Assembly (NCBI RefSeq): GCF_011326755.1
Contig: NZ_JAAOIE010000010.1
Coordinates: forward strand, 25,911-89,910
Length of the DNA stretch: 64,000 bases
Direction of reading: 5' to 3'
Origin: Cochlodiniinecator piscidefendens
GTDB lineage: Bacteria > Pseudomonadota > Alphaproteobacteria > Rhodobacterales > Rhodobacteraceae
The notes under the pieces are model-generated. The model did not search any database. It had not been told where the DNA came from and saw only the letters and a program-made list of their open reading frames with translations. Shown one piece after another: positions 43,739 through 53,181 of the stretch (positions within the stretch are counted from its first letter, which is position 1; each line of letters starts with the position of its first letter). The position numbers were made by a program, and so were the translations under genes.

Positions 43739-44569
43739 ATGGGAACAACGCTTAATTCATTGAAGTTGCTAGATTATTTTACAATCGCGAAGCCTGAGCT
43801 GGGCCTATCTCAGGTAGTGCGGCAGACAAATATGAATAAAGCTACCGTTTTGCGACACCTCAAAGAATTGTGCGAATACGGATTGCTTGAGCAAAGCCCA
43901 ACAACAAAACTCTACTCTATCGGACCAGTCGCGTTACGCTTGGCAGGCGTACGCGAAGCTACAAAACCAGTATTGGTTGCGGCGCATCAGATCATGAAAG
44001 AACAGGCGGTCATTACACGTGAATCGCTGCACCTATCACTTCTGAATGGCAACGAGCTCCAAAACGCAGCTGTCGAAGAAAGCCGATTTCACAGCGTACG
44101 CGTTACCTTTATCCCGTCTGAAATCTTACCAATACACGCGACTGCATCCGGCGCAATTATGCTCGCTTTCGGACCAGAAACCCTAAAAGAACATTTGAAA
44201 AACCAAATTCTTCCAAGTTATTCCGACAGCACAATCACCGACCCAAGCCAAATACTGCGTTACGCTCAAAAGGTGCAAACATCCGGCTGGGCGGAGAGCC
44301 CCGGTGCGCGCGAAGCAGGCGTTCATGGGTTTTCAGCGCCTGTATTCGGACCAGATCAAATTGCCATCGGCGCAATTGCCTGCGCCGTTCCCCAAAGTCG
44401 TGTCACTCCATCCTTAAGAACAGAAATATTGCAATCTCTTCAGATTGCATCCCGAGACATAACCGTCGCTTTTGGCGGACTGACTCCGGCGGCCTACCCT
44501 AAACAGTTCAATGAAACTCTTAATATGTTGCCTTCGAATGCTGGTAGCGAAATGGAGACCGAAATATGA
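43739..44569 (+). CDS. IclR-family transcriptional regulator
   Basis: A 276-residue regulator. The N-terminal winged helix has LNSLKLLDYF, LSQVVRQTNMNKATVLRHLK and LCEYGLLEQS. The C-terminal effector domain has LPIHATASGAIMLAF and HGFSAPVFGPDQIAIGAIA. ATG 43739 follows GAGGA; the frame extends 42 bases back without a better signal. It is divergent from the tctC operon and coupled by ATGA to the aminotransferase gene, so it probably controls both directions. Confidence 0.92.
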   Translation: MGTTLNSLKLLDYFTIAKPELGLSQVVRQTNMNKATVLRHLKELCEYGLLEQSPTTKLYSIGPVALRLAGVREATKPVLVAAHQIMKEQAVITRESLHLSLLNGNELQNAAVEESRFHSVRVTFIPSEILPIHATASGAIMLAFGPETLKEHLKNQILPSYSDSTITDPSQILRYAQKVQTSGWAESPGAREAGVHGFSAPVFGPDQIAIGAIACAVPQSRVTPSLRTEILQSLQIASRDITVAFGGLTPAAYPKQFNETLNMLPSNAGSEMETEI

Positions 44570-45918
44570 AAGATTCAAACTTTCTCAAAGAAAACAACGC
44601 CAGGCATTTTTGGCATCCGATGGCTCATCCTGCCGATAGCCAGACAAATCTACCAACTATTTTGACGGGTGGCGAAGGTGTAAGCATCACCGACGTGAAC
44701 GGCCACAGAACAATTGATGCAGTTGGCGGGCTTTGGAACGTGAACTTGGGATATTCCTGCCAACCCGTCAAAGATGCCATTTGCGAGCAGCTGAATGCTC
44801 TCCCCTATTATTCCACTTTCCGTGGCACGACAAACGACAAAGCAATTGAGCTTTCTTACGAGTTAGCGCAGTTCTTTGCACCCGACGGGTTAACGCGTGC
44901 ATTTTTCACATCTGGTGGGTCAGATTCTGTTGAGGTTGCATTGAAGCTAGCCCGCCAATATCACCGTATCCGTGGTGAAGCTGGGCGCACTAAATTTATC
45001 AGCTTAAAGCAGGGGTATCACGGCACCCACTTTGGCGGCGCATCGGTGAACGGGAATGCCAAATTCCGGAATGTTTACGAGCCACTTTTGCCGGGTTGTT
45101 TTCACATCCCCGCGCCCTACACCTACAGAAATCCGTTCAACGAAACGGACCCTGAACGACTAGCGCAGCTTTGCGTTGCCGCGTTAGAGGCTGAAATTGC
45201 GTTTCAGGGTGCGAATACAATCGCGGCATTTATTATGGAACCTGTTCTCGGGGCCGGTGGAGTTATTCCACCTCATAAAAGCTTTATGCCTATGGTCCGC
45301 GAAATCTGTACCAAACATGGTATTTTGCTTATCTCCGACGAAGTCATTACCGCCTTTGGTCGCACGGGCAGTGAAAGTGGTGCCCGCCACTGGGGTGTTC
45401 AACCTGACATCATGACAACAGCCAAAGCCATCACCAACGGTTACTTTCCGTTTGGTGCCGCGATGATCCACGAATCCGTCGCTGAGGTCTTTGAGAAAGA
45501 TACCAGTGGTCTTGGCTCTGTAGACCAAGGGTACACCTATTCAGGACATCCGGTCGGAGCGGCTGCAGCCCTCGCCGCTCTTTCAGAAATCAACCGCCTC
45601 CAAGTTTGGAAAAATGCCGGGGCACGCGGAGATCAGCTCTTCGCAGGATTGCAAAAACTGGGCCAAAAACACGATATGGTCGGCGACGTGCGCGGAGGCG
45701 AAGGGTTAATGTGTGCGTTAGAACTTGTCTCTGATCGCGAAACCAAAACGCCGGTAGCAAAAGAAGCGCCCGTTCGTATCCAAAAGGCTGCATATGAGGA
45801 CGGCGTGATGGTCCGCGTTTCAGGCAACAACATTATCCTCTCTCCACCGTTGGTGATCACGTCTGACGACGTGGAAAAGATTTTATCTGCCATCGATACT
45901 GGCCTCGGAAGCATTTAA
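44566..45918 (+). CDS. Class-III omega-aminotransferase (pyruvate-dependent type)
   Basis: A 450-residue PLP aminotransferase with Lys 287 in TTAKAITNGYFPFGA and the Asp in ISDEVITAFGRTG. The N-terminal LKENNARHFWHPMAHP and GGLWNVNLGYSCQPV are typical of omega-aminotransferases acting on amines, beta-alanine or taurine with pyruvate. The start overlaps the IclR stop, so it should belong to the IclR regulon. It could also supply an aldehyde from an aromatic amine to the hpa operon beyond, but a convergent MarR gene separates them. Substrate unresolved. Confidence 0.9.
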   Translation: MKDSNFLKENNARHFWHPMAHPADSQTNLPTILTGGEGVSITDVNGHRTIDAVGGLWNVNLGYSCQPVKDAICEQLNALPYYSTFRGTTNDKAIELSYELAQFFAPDGLTRAFFTSGGSDSVEVALKLARQYHRIRGEAGRTKFISLKQGYHGTHFGGASVNGNAKFRNVYEPLLPGCFHIPAPYTYRNPFNETDPERLAQLCVAALEAEIAFQGANTIAAFIMEPVLGAGGVIPPHKSFMPMVREICTKHGILLISDEVITAFGRTGSESGARHWGVQPDIMTTAKAITNGYFPFGAAMIHESVAEVFEKDTSGLGSVDQGYTYSGHPVGAAAALAALSEINRLQVWKNAGARGDQLFAGLQKLGQKHDMVGDVRGGEGLMCALELVSDRETKTPVAKEAPVRIQKAAYEDGVMVRVSGNNIILSPPLVITSDDVEKILSAIDTGLGSI

Positions 45919-45928
45919 AACACTTAAT

Positions 45929-45951
45929 CCCCGCGCGTCCTTCGGGCGGGG
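45929..45951 (+). terminator. GC-rich hairpin after the aminotransferase gene
   Basis: CCCCGC at 45929-45934 pairs with GCGGGG at 45946-45951, 10 bases after the stop codon. No T-run follows, so it is a weak candidate for termination between the aminotransferase gene and the convergent hpaR-like gene. Confidence 0.4.
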
Positions 45952-46097
45952 CCTTGCCCAGAATTATCGTCGCAACGATAGTTTCAAAGTTAGTGTATTT
46001 TATCACTTATTCCCTCGTGAAGGGTCATCCCGGTCCTCTAAATAAGTCAAGCACCAGACTTTCATATCCCGACTATTTATTGTTACCTACAGGCGCT

Positions 46098-46550
46098 CTA
46101 AACTTTGACATTCCGCAACTCTTCAAGCAGATCCAACAGGTGAGTGATTTTTTCTCGACCCAACTGATCTTCAATCGCGGCATAAACCTCCAGGGCTTGC
46201 AGGATGTTATCAGCCAACAGACCGCGACCTTTGTCAGAAATTTGAACCTGCGTACGCCTTTTATCTTCCTCGTCTTGCCGCCGCAGAATTAGTCCTTCTG
46301 CCTCCATAGCTCGGAGAGTACGCGTAAGACTCGGCAAGAGCATACAGGCTTCTTTCGAAATGGCGCTTTGCTCAACCTCCCCCATTTCATCCAGGGTGCG
46401 CAAAATCCGCCACTTTTGTTCCGTCAGGTTTATTTCCTGAAGCATTTCCCTGATCGGCAACATCACTGTTTCCCGGGCCCGCAACAAGGCAATAGGAAGA
46501 GTACGGGACGTGCTTCGGGCTCTAATTTTAGTGTCTGACGATTGATCCAT
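46098..46550 (-). CDS. hpaR: MarR-family regulator of homoprotocatechuate degradation (HpaR)
   Basis: A 150-residue MarR protein. TLPIALLRARETVMLPIREM then LTEQKWRILRTLDEMGEVEQ and EACMLLPSLTRTLRAMEAEG, with the wing RRQDEEDKRRTQVQI, match the HpaR subfamily closely. ATG 46550 gives the expected length; the longer frame reads through the promoter. It is divergent from hpaF with 93 bases between, where an ACTT-AAC-AAGT dyad at 46614-46624 is a candidate operator. It probably represses the hpa operon until homoprotocatechuate or a hydroxyphenylacetate is present. Confidence 0.9.
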   Translation of the reverse strand: MDQSSDTKIRARSTSRTLPIALLRARETVMLPIREMLQEINLTEQKWRILRTLDEMGEVEQSAISKEACMLLPSLTRTLRAMEAEGLILRRQDEEDKRRTQVQISDKGRGLLADNILQALEVYAAIEDQLGREKITHLLDLLEELRNVKV

Positions 46551-46643
46551 AAGAGTTTTATATGTGGGGCGAAGAAAATTAACAACACAAGTAGTTGACA
46601 CACGCCTCAAATTACTTAACAAGTGTACTAAATGGAGAAAAAC

Positions 46644-47033
46644 ATGCCACACTTTAGCATTGAATATTCACGCAATCTGGAATCGCTCGTCGACATTGCA
46701 GGTCTTTGTGATGCCTTGCGTGCGGCAGGAATTGAAACCGGTGTCTTTCCGATGGCTGGGATACGCGTCCGTGCATTTGCTTGCGATCACTACTCCATCG
46801 CTGATGGGCAGCCTGATCGTGCTTTTATAGACTTATCAGTCAGATTGCGCGGCGGCCGCACGCTTGAAGTTCGCAAAGCTGCGACACAGGCCATTTTTCA
46901 AACCGCTGAAACTTTCCTCTCCGAGGTCATGGATAAGCACCCCATCGCCTTGTCAATGGAGATGCGCGATATTGATCCAGACCTCAGCCCTAAACTCAAC
47001 TCGATCCGAAAATTCCTTTCAGGAGAAGGCTAA
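46644..47033 (+). CDS. hpaF: 5-carboxymethyl-2-hydroxymuconate delta-isomerase
   Basis: A 129-residue tautomerase-superfamily enzyme. After removal of Met the N-terminal Pro (MPHFSIEYS) is the catalytic base, as in CHMI. FPMAGIRVRAF near residue 36 and ADGQPDRAFIDLSVRL near 52 match the E. coli HpaF pattern. It isomerises the muconate produced by HpaE. First gene of the operon; its stop overlaps the start of hpaE. GGAGAA lies upstream of ATG 46644. Confidence 0.92.
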   Translation: MPHFSIEYSRNLESLVDIAGLCDALRAAGIETGVFPMAGIRVRAFACDHYSIADGQPDRAFIDLSVRLRGGRTLEVRKAATQAIFQTAETFLSEVMDKHPIALSMEMRDIDPDLSPKLNSIRKFLSGEG

Positions 47034-48541
47034 TGTCCGACCTGCAGACAAATATTGAGAAACTAAACGGCTATTTGGAGCGGTTTCGTGACACAGGCAT
47101 TTTGAATCGCATTGACGGCGAAGATTGCGTTGGATCGGGCGGAGAATTTACAACTATTTCTCCAGTAGACAAATCCGAAATCAGCAAAGTCGCCCGAGGC
47201 AACGAGGCCGACATAAACCGAGCGGCCAAATCTGCTGCTGACGCCTTTCCAGCATGGCGAGACACACCTGCGCTTGAGCGGAAAAAAATCCTTATCAAAG
47301 TCGCTGAAGCTATCGAGGCGCGTGCCGAAGAAATTGCGCTGTGCGAATGCTGGGATACCGGACAGACGCTTAGGTTTATGTCAAAAGCCGCCTTACGTGG
47401 TGCTGAAAACTTCCGCTATTTTGCAGATCAAGTTGTTCAGGCGCGTGACGGCCAGCATTTAAAGTCACCAACTTTGATGAATATCACCAGTCGCGTTCCG
47501 ATTGGCCCAGTTGGCGTTATCACACCGTGGAATACCCCCTTCATGCTTTCCACCTGGAAGATTGCCCCGGCGTTAGCAGCGGGTTGCACAGTCGTCCATA
47601 AACCTGCAGAAGATTCACCATTGACCGCACGCCTTTTGGTTGAAATCGCCGAAGAGGCTGGCCTGCCCAAAGGGGTTCTAAACACCGTCAATGGGTATGG
47701 TCATGACGCTGGCAAACGCCTCACTGAACACCCTGCGATTAAAGCTATCGCTTTCGTTGGTGAAAGCAGAACTGGATCAATCATCACAAAACAGGGTGCA
47801 GATACATTAAAGCGGATGCATCTGGAACTTGGAGGTAAAAATCCGGTTATTGTTTTTGATGACGCTGATCTTGATCGTGCACTCGATGCGGTGATCTTTA
47901 TGATTTATTCAATCAACGGAGAACGCTGCACATCTTCATCACGACTGTTCATCCAAGACACAATCAAAGAGGAATTTGAAGCGCGGCTGATTGAACGCAT
48001 CAACAATATTAAGGTTGGCCACCCGCTTGACCCCGCGACTGAAATTGGTCCGCTGGTCACTGAAGAACACTACAATAAAGTGACCAGCTATTTTGACATC
48101 GCCAAAGAGGACGGCGCAACCGTAGCAGCGGGCGGCGTCAAAATTGGCGACGAAGGATTTTTTATACGCCCAACTTTGTTCACCAATGCAAACAATGATA
48201 TGCGTATTGCTCGCGAAGAAATATTTGGTCCGGTTCTCACCTCCATTCCTTTTACCACGGAAGAAGAAGCACTCTCGATGGCGAATGACACGGACTACGG
48301 CCTAACGGGTTACGTTTGGACCAATGACCTGACACGTGCCATGCGCTTTACGGATAAACTCGAAGCGGGCATGATTTGGGTGAATTCAGAAAACGTACGC
48401 CACCTCCCCACCCCGTTTGGTGGGGTCAAAGCATCAGGCATCGGCCGTGATGGCGGCGATTGGAGTTTTGAATTCTACATGGAGCAAAAACACGTCGGAT
48501 TTGCCCTTGGACAGCACAAAATCATGCAATTGGGTAAATGA
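47033..48541 (+). CDS. hpaE: 5-carboxymethyl-2-hydroxymuconate semialdehyde dehydrogenase
   Basis: A 502-residue ALDH. Catalytic motifs are PWNTPFMLSTWKIAPALAAG near residue 163, FVGESRTGS near 239, the Glu in LELGGKNP near 263, and the Cys in NGERCTSSSRLF near 297. The last gives it the HpaE character (G-E-R-C in place of the common G-Q-x-C). It oxidises the ring-cleavage semialdehyde to the diacid with NAD. Placed between hpaF and hpaD in the meta-cleavage operon. Confidence 0.93.
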   Translation: MSDLQTNIEKLNGYLERFRDTGILNRIDGEDCVGSGGEFTTISPVDKSEISKVARGNEADINRAAKSAADAFPAWRDTPALERKKILIKVAEAIEARAEEIALCECWDTGQTLRFMSKAALRGAENFRYFADQVVQARDGQHLKSPTLMNITSRVPIGPVGVITPWNTPFMLSTWKIAPALAAGCTVVHKPAEDSPLTARLLVEIAEEAGLPKGVLNTVNGYGHDAGKRLTEHPAIKAIAFVGESRTGSIITKQGADTLKRMHLELGGKNPVIVFDDADLDRALDAVIFMIYSINGERCTSSSRLFIQDTIKEEFEARLIERINNIKVGHPLDPATEIGPLVTEEHYNKVTSYFDIAKEDGATVAAGGVKIGDEGFFIRPTLFTNANNDMRIAREEIFGPVLTSIPFTTEEEALSMANDTDYGLTGYVWTNDLTRAMRFTDKLEAGMIWVNSENVRHLPTPFGGVKASGIGRDGGDWSFEFYMEQKHVGFALGQHKIMQLGK

Positions 48542-48575
48542 AGCCCTTCGCTGGGACACAGAGAAAGGAACCGCT

Positions 48576-49418
48576 ATGGGAAAGATTGTACAAGCTGCAA
48601 AGATCACACATGTACCAAGCATCTGGATGTCTCATACGATGCCTGAACACAAGGGCATCAGACAATTTGCCATAGACGGTTATGCCCGCCTTCGTCAGGA
48701 TGCGATTGATCGAAACGTCGATACATTTCTGATCTTTGATACCCATTGGATCACCAATCAGGGTTTCCATTTAAACGCCAAAGATCATCATAAAGGTCGG
48801 TTCATTAGTCATGAGCTTCCGCATATGTTGGCAGATATGGAGTTTGATTATCAAGGCGACAGCGAATTGGCTCACTCCATACTTACAGCCTTACATGACC
48901 GGGGCGAACGCGCCATGGGTCATGCGCAACCCGATTTAGGCATGGAGTACGGTACGCTGCTTCCAATGTACTTCATCAACGAAGGGGTCAATGCGCGCGT
49001 TCTACCTGTTGCTGTAAATCAGTTCTCTTCGATAGAAGAAAACCGTAGATGGGGTGCTGCCATTGCAGAAGGCATTCGAAACTCCGGCAGGAATGTTTCG
49101 ATCTTTGCATCCGGGTCGTTCAGCCATGATTTCACACCAAATTCGCGCTCGGTTGATGGGCTAAATTCCGTAAACGGTGAGTTCAACAAACAAATGGACC
49201 TTCGCGTTCTCGATATGTGGAAAGCCGGTGAATGGAGTGCCTTTTTAGATCTACTGCCCGACTATGCCACTAAATGCGCAGGTGAATGCGCAATGAATGA
49301 CACAGCACTTCTGTTCGGCGCGTTGGGTTGGAAGGACTACAAAGGCGAAATAGATATTTACACCGAATATTTTGGCAGCTCGGGCACTGGTCAAGCCAAC
49401 ATAAGCCTGTCGGTTTAA
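48576..49418 (+). CDS. hpaD: 3,4-dihydroxyphenylacetate (homoprotocatechuate) 2,3-dioxygenase
   Basis: A 280-residue extradiol dioxygenase of the LigB-type HpaD group. AAKITHVPSIWMSHTMPEHK, FLIFDTHWITNQGFH (metal-site His), SHELPHMLADM and LGMEYGTLLPMYF align closely with enterobacterial HpaD, and it ends FGSSGTGQAN as there. Fe(II) and O2 are used to open the ring next to the hydroxyls. ATG 48576 has AAAGGAA just upstream; the long frame back to 48417 overlaps hpaE. Confidence 0.94.
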   Translation: MGKIVQAAKITHVPSIWMSHTMPEHKGIRQFAIDGYARLRQDAIDRNVDTFLIFDTHWITNQGFHLNAKDHHKGRFISHELPHMLADMEFDYQGDSELAHSILTALHDRGERAMGHAQPDLGMEYGTLLPMYFINEGVNARVLPVAVNQFSSIEENRRWGAAIAEGIRNSGRNVSIFASGSFSHDFTPNSRSVDGLNSVNGEFNKQMDLRVLDMWKAGEWSAFLDLLPDYATKCAGECAMNDTALLFGALGWKDYKGEIDIYTEYFGSSGTGQANISLSV

Positions 49419-49448
49419 CCCAAATCCCAATACGTCTGGAGACACCTT

Positions 49449-50933
49449 ATGTCCACTTTGCGCCTGAAGGATCAAAGCCTTCTTGTTAACGCCGCTTTGG
49501 TCGGCACTCGCTGGATTTCAGCGAGCGACTCCGCGACTCCGATTGACGTCACCAATCCTGCTACAGGTGATGTGATTGGTCAGGTTCCAAATCTTGGAGT
49601 AACGGAAACTGAGGCCGCGATCGAAGCCGGGGCTATTGCTCAGAAAGCTTGGGCAAAACGGACTGCCAAAGAGCGCAGTCAAATTCTACGCCGCTGGTAC
49701 GAGCTTATCATGGCCAATCAGGATGATCTCGGCATGATCCTCACTGCCGAGCAGGGAAAACCATTGGCAGAAGCCAAGGGCGAAATCGCCTATGGTGCGT
49801 CTTTCATCGAATGGTTCGCAGAAGAAGCGCGCCGCGCCTACGGCGATGTCACCCCCGGGCATGCGCCCGACAAACGTATCATTACTATTAAACAACCCAT
49901 TGGCGTTGTCGCAGCAATAACGCCATGGAATTTTCCGAATGCGATGATCACTCGCAAAGCTGGACCAGCTTTCGCTGCGGGCTGCGCGATGGTTTTGAAA
50001 CCCGCTTCGCAAACACCGTTTTCGGCACTTGCATTGGCTGTCTTAGCCGAACGTGCGGGGTTACCGCTTGGATTGTTCTCCGTCGTAACTGGGTCAGCCG
50101 CCGCAATCGGAGGGGTAATGACTTCAAGCAAAATCATACAAAAGCTGACTTTCACAGGCTCCACTGAAATCGGCGCATTACTCTATGCACAATGCGCACC
50201 AACGATCAAGAAACTCGGACTTGAACTCGGAGGCAACGCACCTTTCATTGTATTCGATGACGCAGATTTAGATGAAGCCGTCGAAGGGGCGGTCATCGCC
50301 AAGTTCCGCAACAATGGTCAAACTTGCGTCTGTGCAAACCGTATTTATGTACAAGCGGGTGTTTACGATACCTTTGCTGAAAAACTCGCTAAAAAGGTCG
50401 CAACACTACTGACCGGTAATGGTTTCGACGAAGGGATTATTTTTGGCCCACTGATTGATCAGGCAGCTGTTGATAAAGTGTCTGAACATGTTGCCGATGC
50501 AACCCAAAAAGGCGCTACCGTTATTCTAGGTGGCAATGCCCATGAAAAAGGCGGCACATTCTATCAGCCAACCATTCTGACGGGGGTGACATCAGACATG
50601 GCTGTTGCAACCGAAGAAACGTTTGGACCCGTTGCACCGCTCTTTAAGTTTGAAAATGAAACTGACGTGGTCAACGAGGCAAATGACACCGAATTTGGGT
50701 TAGCTTCATATTTCTACTCTCGCGATTTAGCCCGTGTCTGGCGCGTATCCGAAGCACTAGAATACGGCATGGTAGGCGTTAACACAGGGTTGATTTCAAC
50801 GGCAGAAGCCCCATTCGGAGGTGTTAAGATGTCAGGATTGGGACGAGAAGGTTCGCGCCATGGGCTCGATGATTATTTGGAAATTAAATACATTTGCATG
50901 GGTGGCCTTACCTCTGTGGAGGAAACGCTATGA
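49449..50933 (+). CDS. gabD: Succinate-semialdehyde dehydrogenase
   Basis: A 494-residue ALDH of the GabD type: ILTAEQGKPLAEAKGEIAYG, PWNFPNAMITRKAGPAFAAG, LELGGNAPFIVFDDADLDEA and the catalytic NNGQTCVCANR with its paired cysteines. It converts succinate semialdehyde to succinate. This fits the pathway, because HpaI releases pyruvate and succinate semialdehyde. It lies between hpaD and the decarboxylase gene, whose start overlaps its stop. Confidence 0.92.
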   Translation: MSTLRLKDQSLLVNAALVGTRWISASDSATPIDVTNPATGDVIGQVPNLGVTETEAAIEAGAIAQKAWAKRTAKERSQILRRWYELIMANQDDLGMILTAEQGKPLAEAKGEIAYGASFIEWFAEEARRAYGDVTPGHAPDKRIITIKQPIGVVAAITPWNFPNAMITRKAGPAFAAGCAMVLKPASQTPFSALALAVLAERAGLPLGLFSVVTGSAAAIGGVMTSSKIIQKLTFTGSTEIGALLYAQCAPTIKKLGLELGGNAPFIVFDDADLDEAVEGAVIAKFRNNGQTCVCANRIYVQAGVYDTFAEKLAKKVATLLTGNGFDEGIIFGPLIDQAAVDKVSEHVADATQKGATVILGGNAHEKGGTFYQPTILTGVTSDMAVATEETFGPVAPLFKFENETDVVNEANDTEFGLASYFYSRDLARVWRVSEALEYGMVGVNTGLISTAEAPFGGVKMSGLGREGSRHGLDDYLEIKYICMGGLTSVEETL

Positions 50934-52327
50934 ACTGGGATGAGTATTCTGATTGGGGAAAATACATAGCTGAATGGGGCGCGAATTATCACAAAACGCT
51001 CGCTGATCAGCCTGTGCGGCCAGAAACAAAACCCGGTGATATCACGGCGCAGTTGCCTGCATCTCCTCCTGACAATGGCGAAGGAATGGATGCCATTATG
51101 GCCGATTTTAATGCTGTGGTTATGCCCGGGATGACCCACTGGCAGCATCCTAGGTTCTTTGCATATTTTCCGGCCAATGCCTCGCCACCATCAATGCTTG
51201 CAGAAATGCTCGTTAATACTGTCGCCGCGCAATGCATGTTGTGGCAGACATCCCCCGCCGCCACCGAAGTCGAAGGCGTCATGATCGATTGGTTACGCCA
51301 AGCGCTTGGCCTGCCTGAGCATTTCACCGGTGTAATCCAAGATAGCGCATCATCTGCAACATTGTCCGCAGTTCTGACAATGCGTGAACGAAGCCTAAAA
51401 TTCACAGGAAACCGGGACGGGCTTTCAGGCAAAGGACATCTCCGTATCTACTGTTCCGATCAGGTTCATACTTCCATTGATCGCGCCTGCTGGGTTGCCG
51501 GGATCGGGCAGCAAAATTTGGTTAAAATCCCGACCACTGGCCCACATTTTGGAATTGATGTCGCTGCTTTAAAAAAGGCGATCGCTGATGACAAAGCGAA
51601 CGGATATATTCCGGCAGGGATCATTGCGATCACAGGCGGCACAAGCATTGGTGCTTGCGATACACTTGGCCCCGTATTGCAAGTTGCCAAACAAGAAGAT
51701 ATTTATACTCATTTAGATGCTGCCTGGGCTGGGTCCGCCATGATCTGTCCTGAATTCCGTGAGGCGTTTTGGGAAGGCGTTGAAGGCTTCGACAGCATTG
51801 TATTCAACCCTCACAAATGGATGGGTGCACAATTTGATTGCTCTGTGCAGTTTTTGGCAGATTCTACCCCACAGTTGAACACTCTCAAAATTGAACCGGA
51901 ATACCTAAAGACCTCCGGCGAAGCCGTTACAAATTATTCTGAATGGACCATTCCTCTTGGCCGCCGCTTTCGCGCTTTGAAAATCTGGTTTCTCATTCGC
52001 ACCTATGGTCTTGCTGAGCTACGGGAGCGCATTCGCAATCACGTGCACTGGGCGAATGAAGTTTGCGAAAAGATCGGAGCTATAGAGGGGTTTGAAATCA
52101 CAACAGACCCCATCCTAAGTCTCTTTTCATTTCGCTGCCCAGGAGACGATGACACCCAACAGAGATTAACCGATGCGATCAATAAAGACGGGCGCATCTA
52201 TCTGACACAAACCCTGCATGAGAACCGGAAAGTAATCCGGCTACAGGTTGGGCAGTTTGATACAACAAGAGATCAAGTTCTGATGGCCGCAGATGTCATC
52301 AAAGATGTTTGGAAGGAAATCCAATGA
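50930..52327 (+). CDS. Aromatic-L-amino-acid decarboxylase (group II PLP; DOPA/tyrosine/tryptophan type)
   Basis: A 465-residue group II decarboxylase. PRFFAYFPANASPPSMLAEM, ASPAATEVE-like TSPAATEVEGVMIDWL, His 180 (PLP stacking) in DQVHTSID, Asp 263 in HLDAAWAGSAMICPEF and PLP-binding Lys 296 in FNPHKWMGAQFDCS are all present. The active-site set is complete. It should turn DOPA, tyrosine or a related amino acid into the amine. Its place inside the hpa operon points to DOPA or tyrosine, since dopamine leads to homoprotocatechuate by deamination and oxidation. Start and stop both overlap neighbours (ATGA). Confidence 0.92.
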   Translation: MNWDEYSDWGKYIAEWGANYHKTLADQPVRPETKPGDITAQLPASPPDNGEGMDAIMADFNAVVMPGMTHWQHPRFFAYFPANASPPSMLAEMLVNTVAAQCMLWQTSPAATEVEGVMIDWLRQALGLPEHFTGVIQDSASSATLSAVLTMRERSLKFTGNRDGLSGKGHLRIYCSDQVHTSIDRACWVAGIGQQNLVKIPTTGPHFGIDVAALKKAIADDKANGYIPAGIIAITGGTSIGACDTLGPVLQVAKQEDIYTHLDAAWAGSAMICPEFREAFWEGVEGFDSIVFNPHKWMGAQFDCSVQFLADSTPQLNTLKIEPEYLKTSGEAVTNYSEWTIPLGRRFRALKIWFLIRTYGLAELRERIRNHVHWANEVCEKIGAIEGFEITTDPILSLFSFRCPGDDDTQQRLTDAINKDGRIYLTQTLHENRKVIRLQVGQFDTTRDQVLMAADVIKDVWKEIQ

Positions 52328-53181
52328 GGTTTGCAACATATAGCGCTGGCGCTGAAACCTATTACGGAGCCGCCACAAACGATGGCATGATCGCCCTAAA
52401 TGATGAATTTCCTCAGTGGCCAACTTTGTTAGACGCTGTTCGTGCTGACGGGTTAGAAACGCTCGAGGCTACCTCCAAAGATAAACCTGTCACTCATACC
52501 GATTTCACCTATGAAATGGTTCTACCCAATGCCCCGCGCATACTATGTGTTGGAGTAAACTTTCCCGACCGAAATGCTGAATACAAAGACGGTAGTGCAC
52601 AACCCAAATATATGTCGTTGTTTCCACGTTTTGCCAGTGGCTTCACTGGTCACGGTCAAAACTTGGTACGCCCTCCTGAAAACCACACGCTAGACTATGA
52701 GGGTGAAGTTGCAATTGTTATAGGAAAATCTGGCCGCCGTATTAGCCAAGAAAAAGCCTATGACCATATCGCCGCCCTGACCCTTTGCAACGAAGGCACC
52801 ATTCGCGATTGGGTCCGTCACGCAAAATTCAACGTCACTCAGGGTAAGAATTGGGATAATTCAGGATCTATCGGTCCTTGGCTTGTGCCATTTACGAATG
52901 CATCACAATTAGATGATGCGCGTATCGTTACGCGTGTTAACGGTGAGATCCGCCAAGACGACGTTCTCTCACGTATGATGTTCCCTATCCGGCGTGAAAT
53001 CGAATATATTTCTACGTTCATGACATTGCACCCCGGCGATATCATTATCACAGGTACGCCGACTGGGGCGGGCGCGCGCTTTGATCCTCCCAAGTACCTC
53101 AAACCGGGTGACGTTGTTGAAATTGAAGTCGAAGGTATTGGTACTTTGAGCAATGGTGTAGAAGACGAGGTCCCTGCATGA
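52324..53181 (+). CDS. hpaG: HpaG-type FAH-family isomerase/decarboxylase (single domain)
   Basis: A 285-residue FAH-family protein: ILCVGVNFPDRNAEYKDG, metal-site TLDYEGEVAIVIGKSGRRIS and the C-terminal HPGDIIITGTPTGAGARFDP. In this operon it should decarboxylate 5-oxopent-3-ene-1,2,5-tricarboxylate and/or isomerise the resulting hepta-diene-dioate. In E. coli these steps are done by a fused two-domain HpaG, but only one FAH domain is encoded here. One enzyme may do both steps, or a partner lies elsewhere. Coupled by overlaps to the decarboxylase and hpaH genes. Confidence 0.88.
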   Translation: MRFATYSAGAETYYGAATNDGMIALNDEFPQWPTLLDAVRADGLETLEATSKDKPVTHTDFTYEMVLPNAPRILCVGVNFPDRNAEYKDGSAQPKYMSLFPRFASGFTGHGQNLVRPPENHTLDYEGEVAIVIGKSGRRISQEKAYDHIAALTLCNEGTIRDWVRHAKFNVTQGKNWDNSGSIGPWLVPFTNASQLDDARIVTRVNGEIRQDDVLSRMMFPIRREIEYISTFMTLHPGDIIITGTPTGAGARFDPPKYLKPGDVVEIEVEGIGTLSNGVEDEVPA

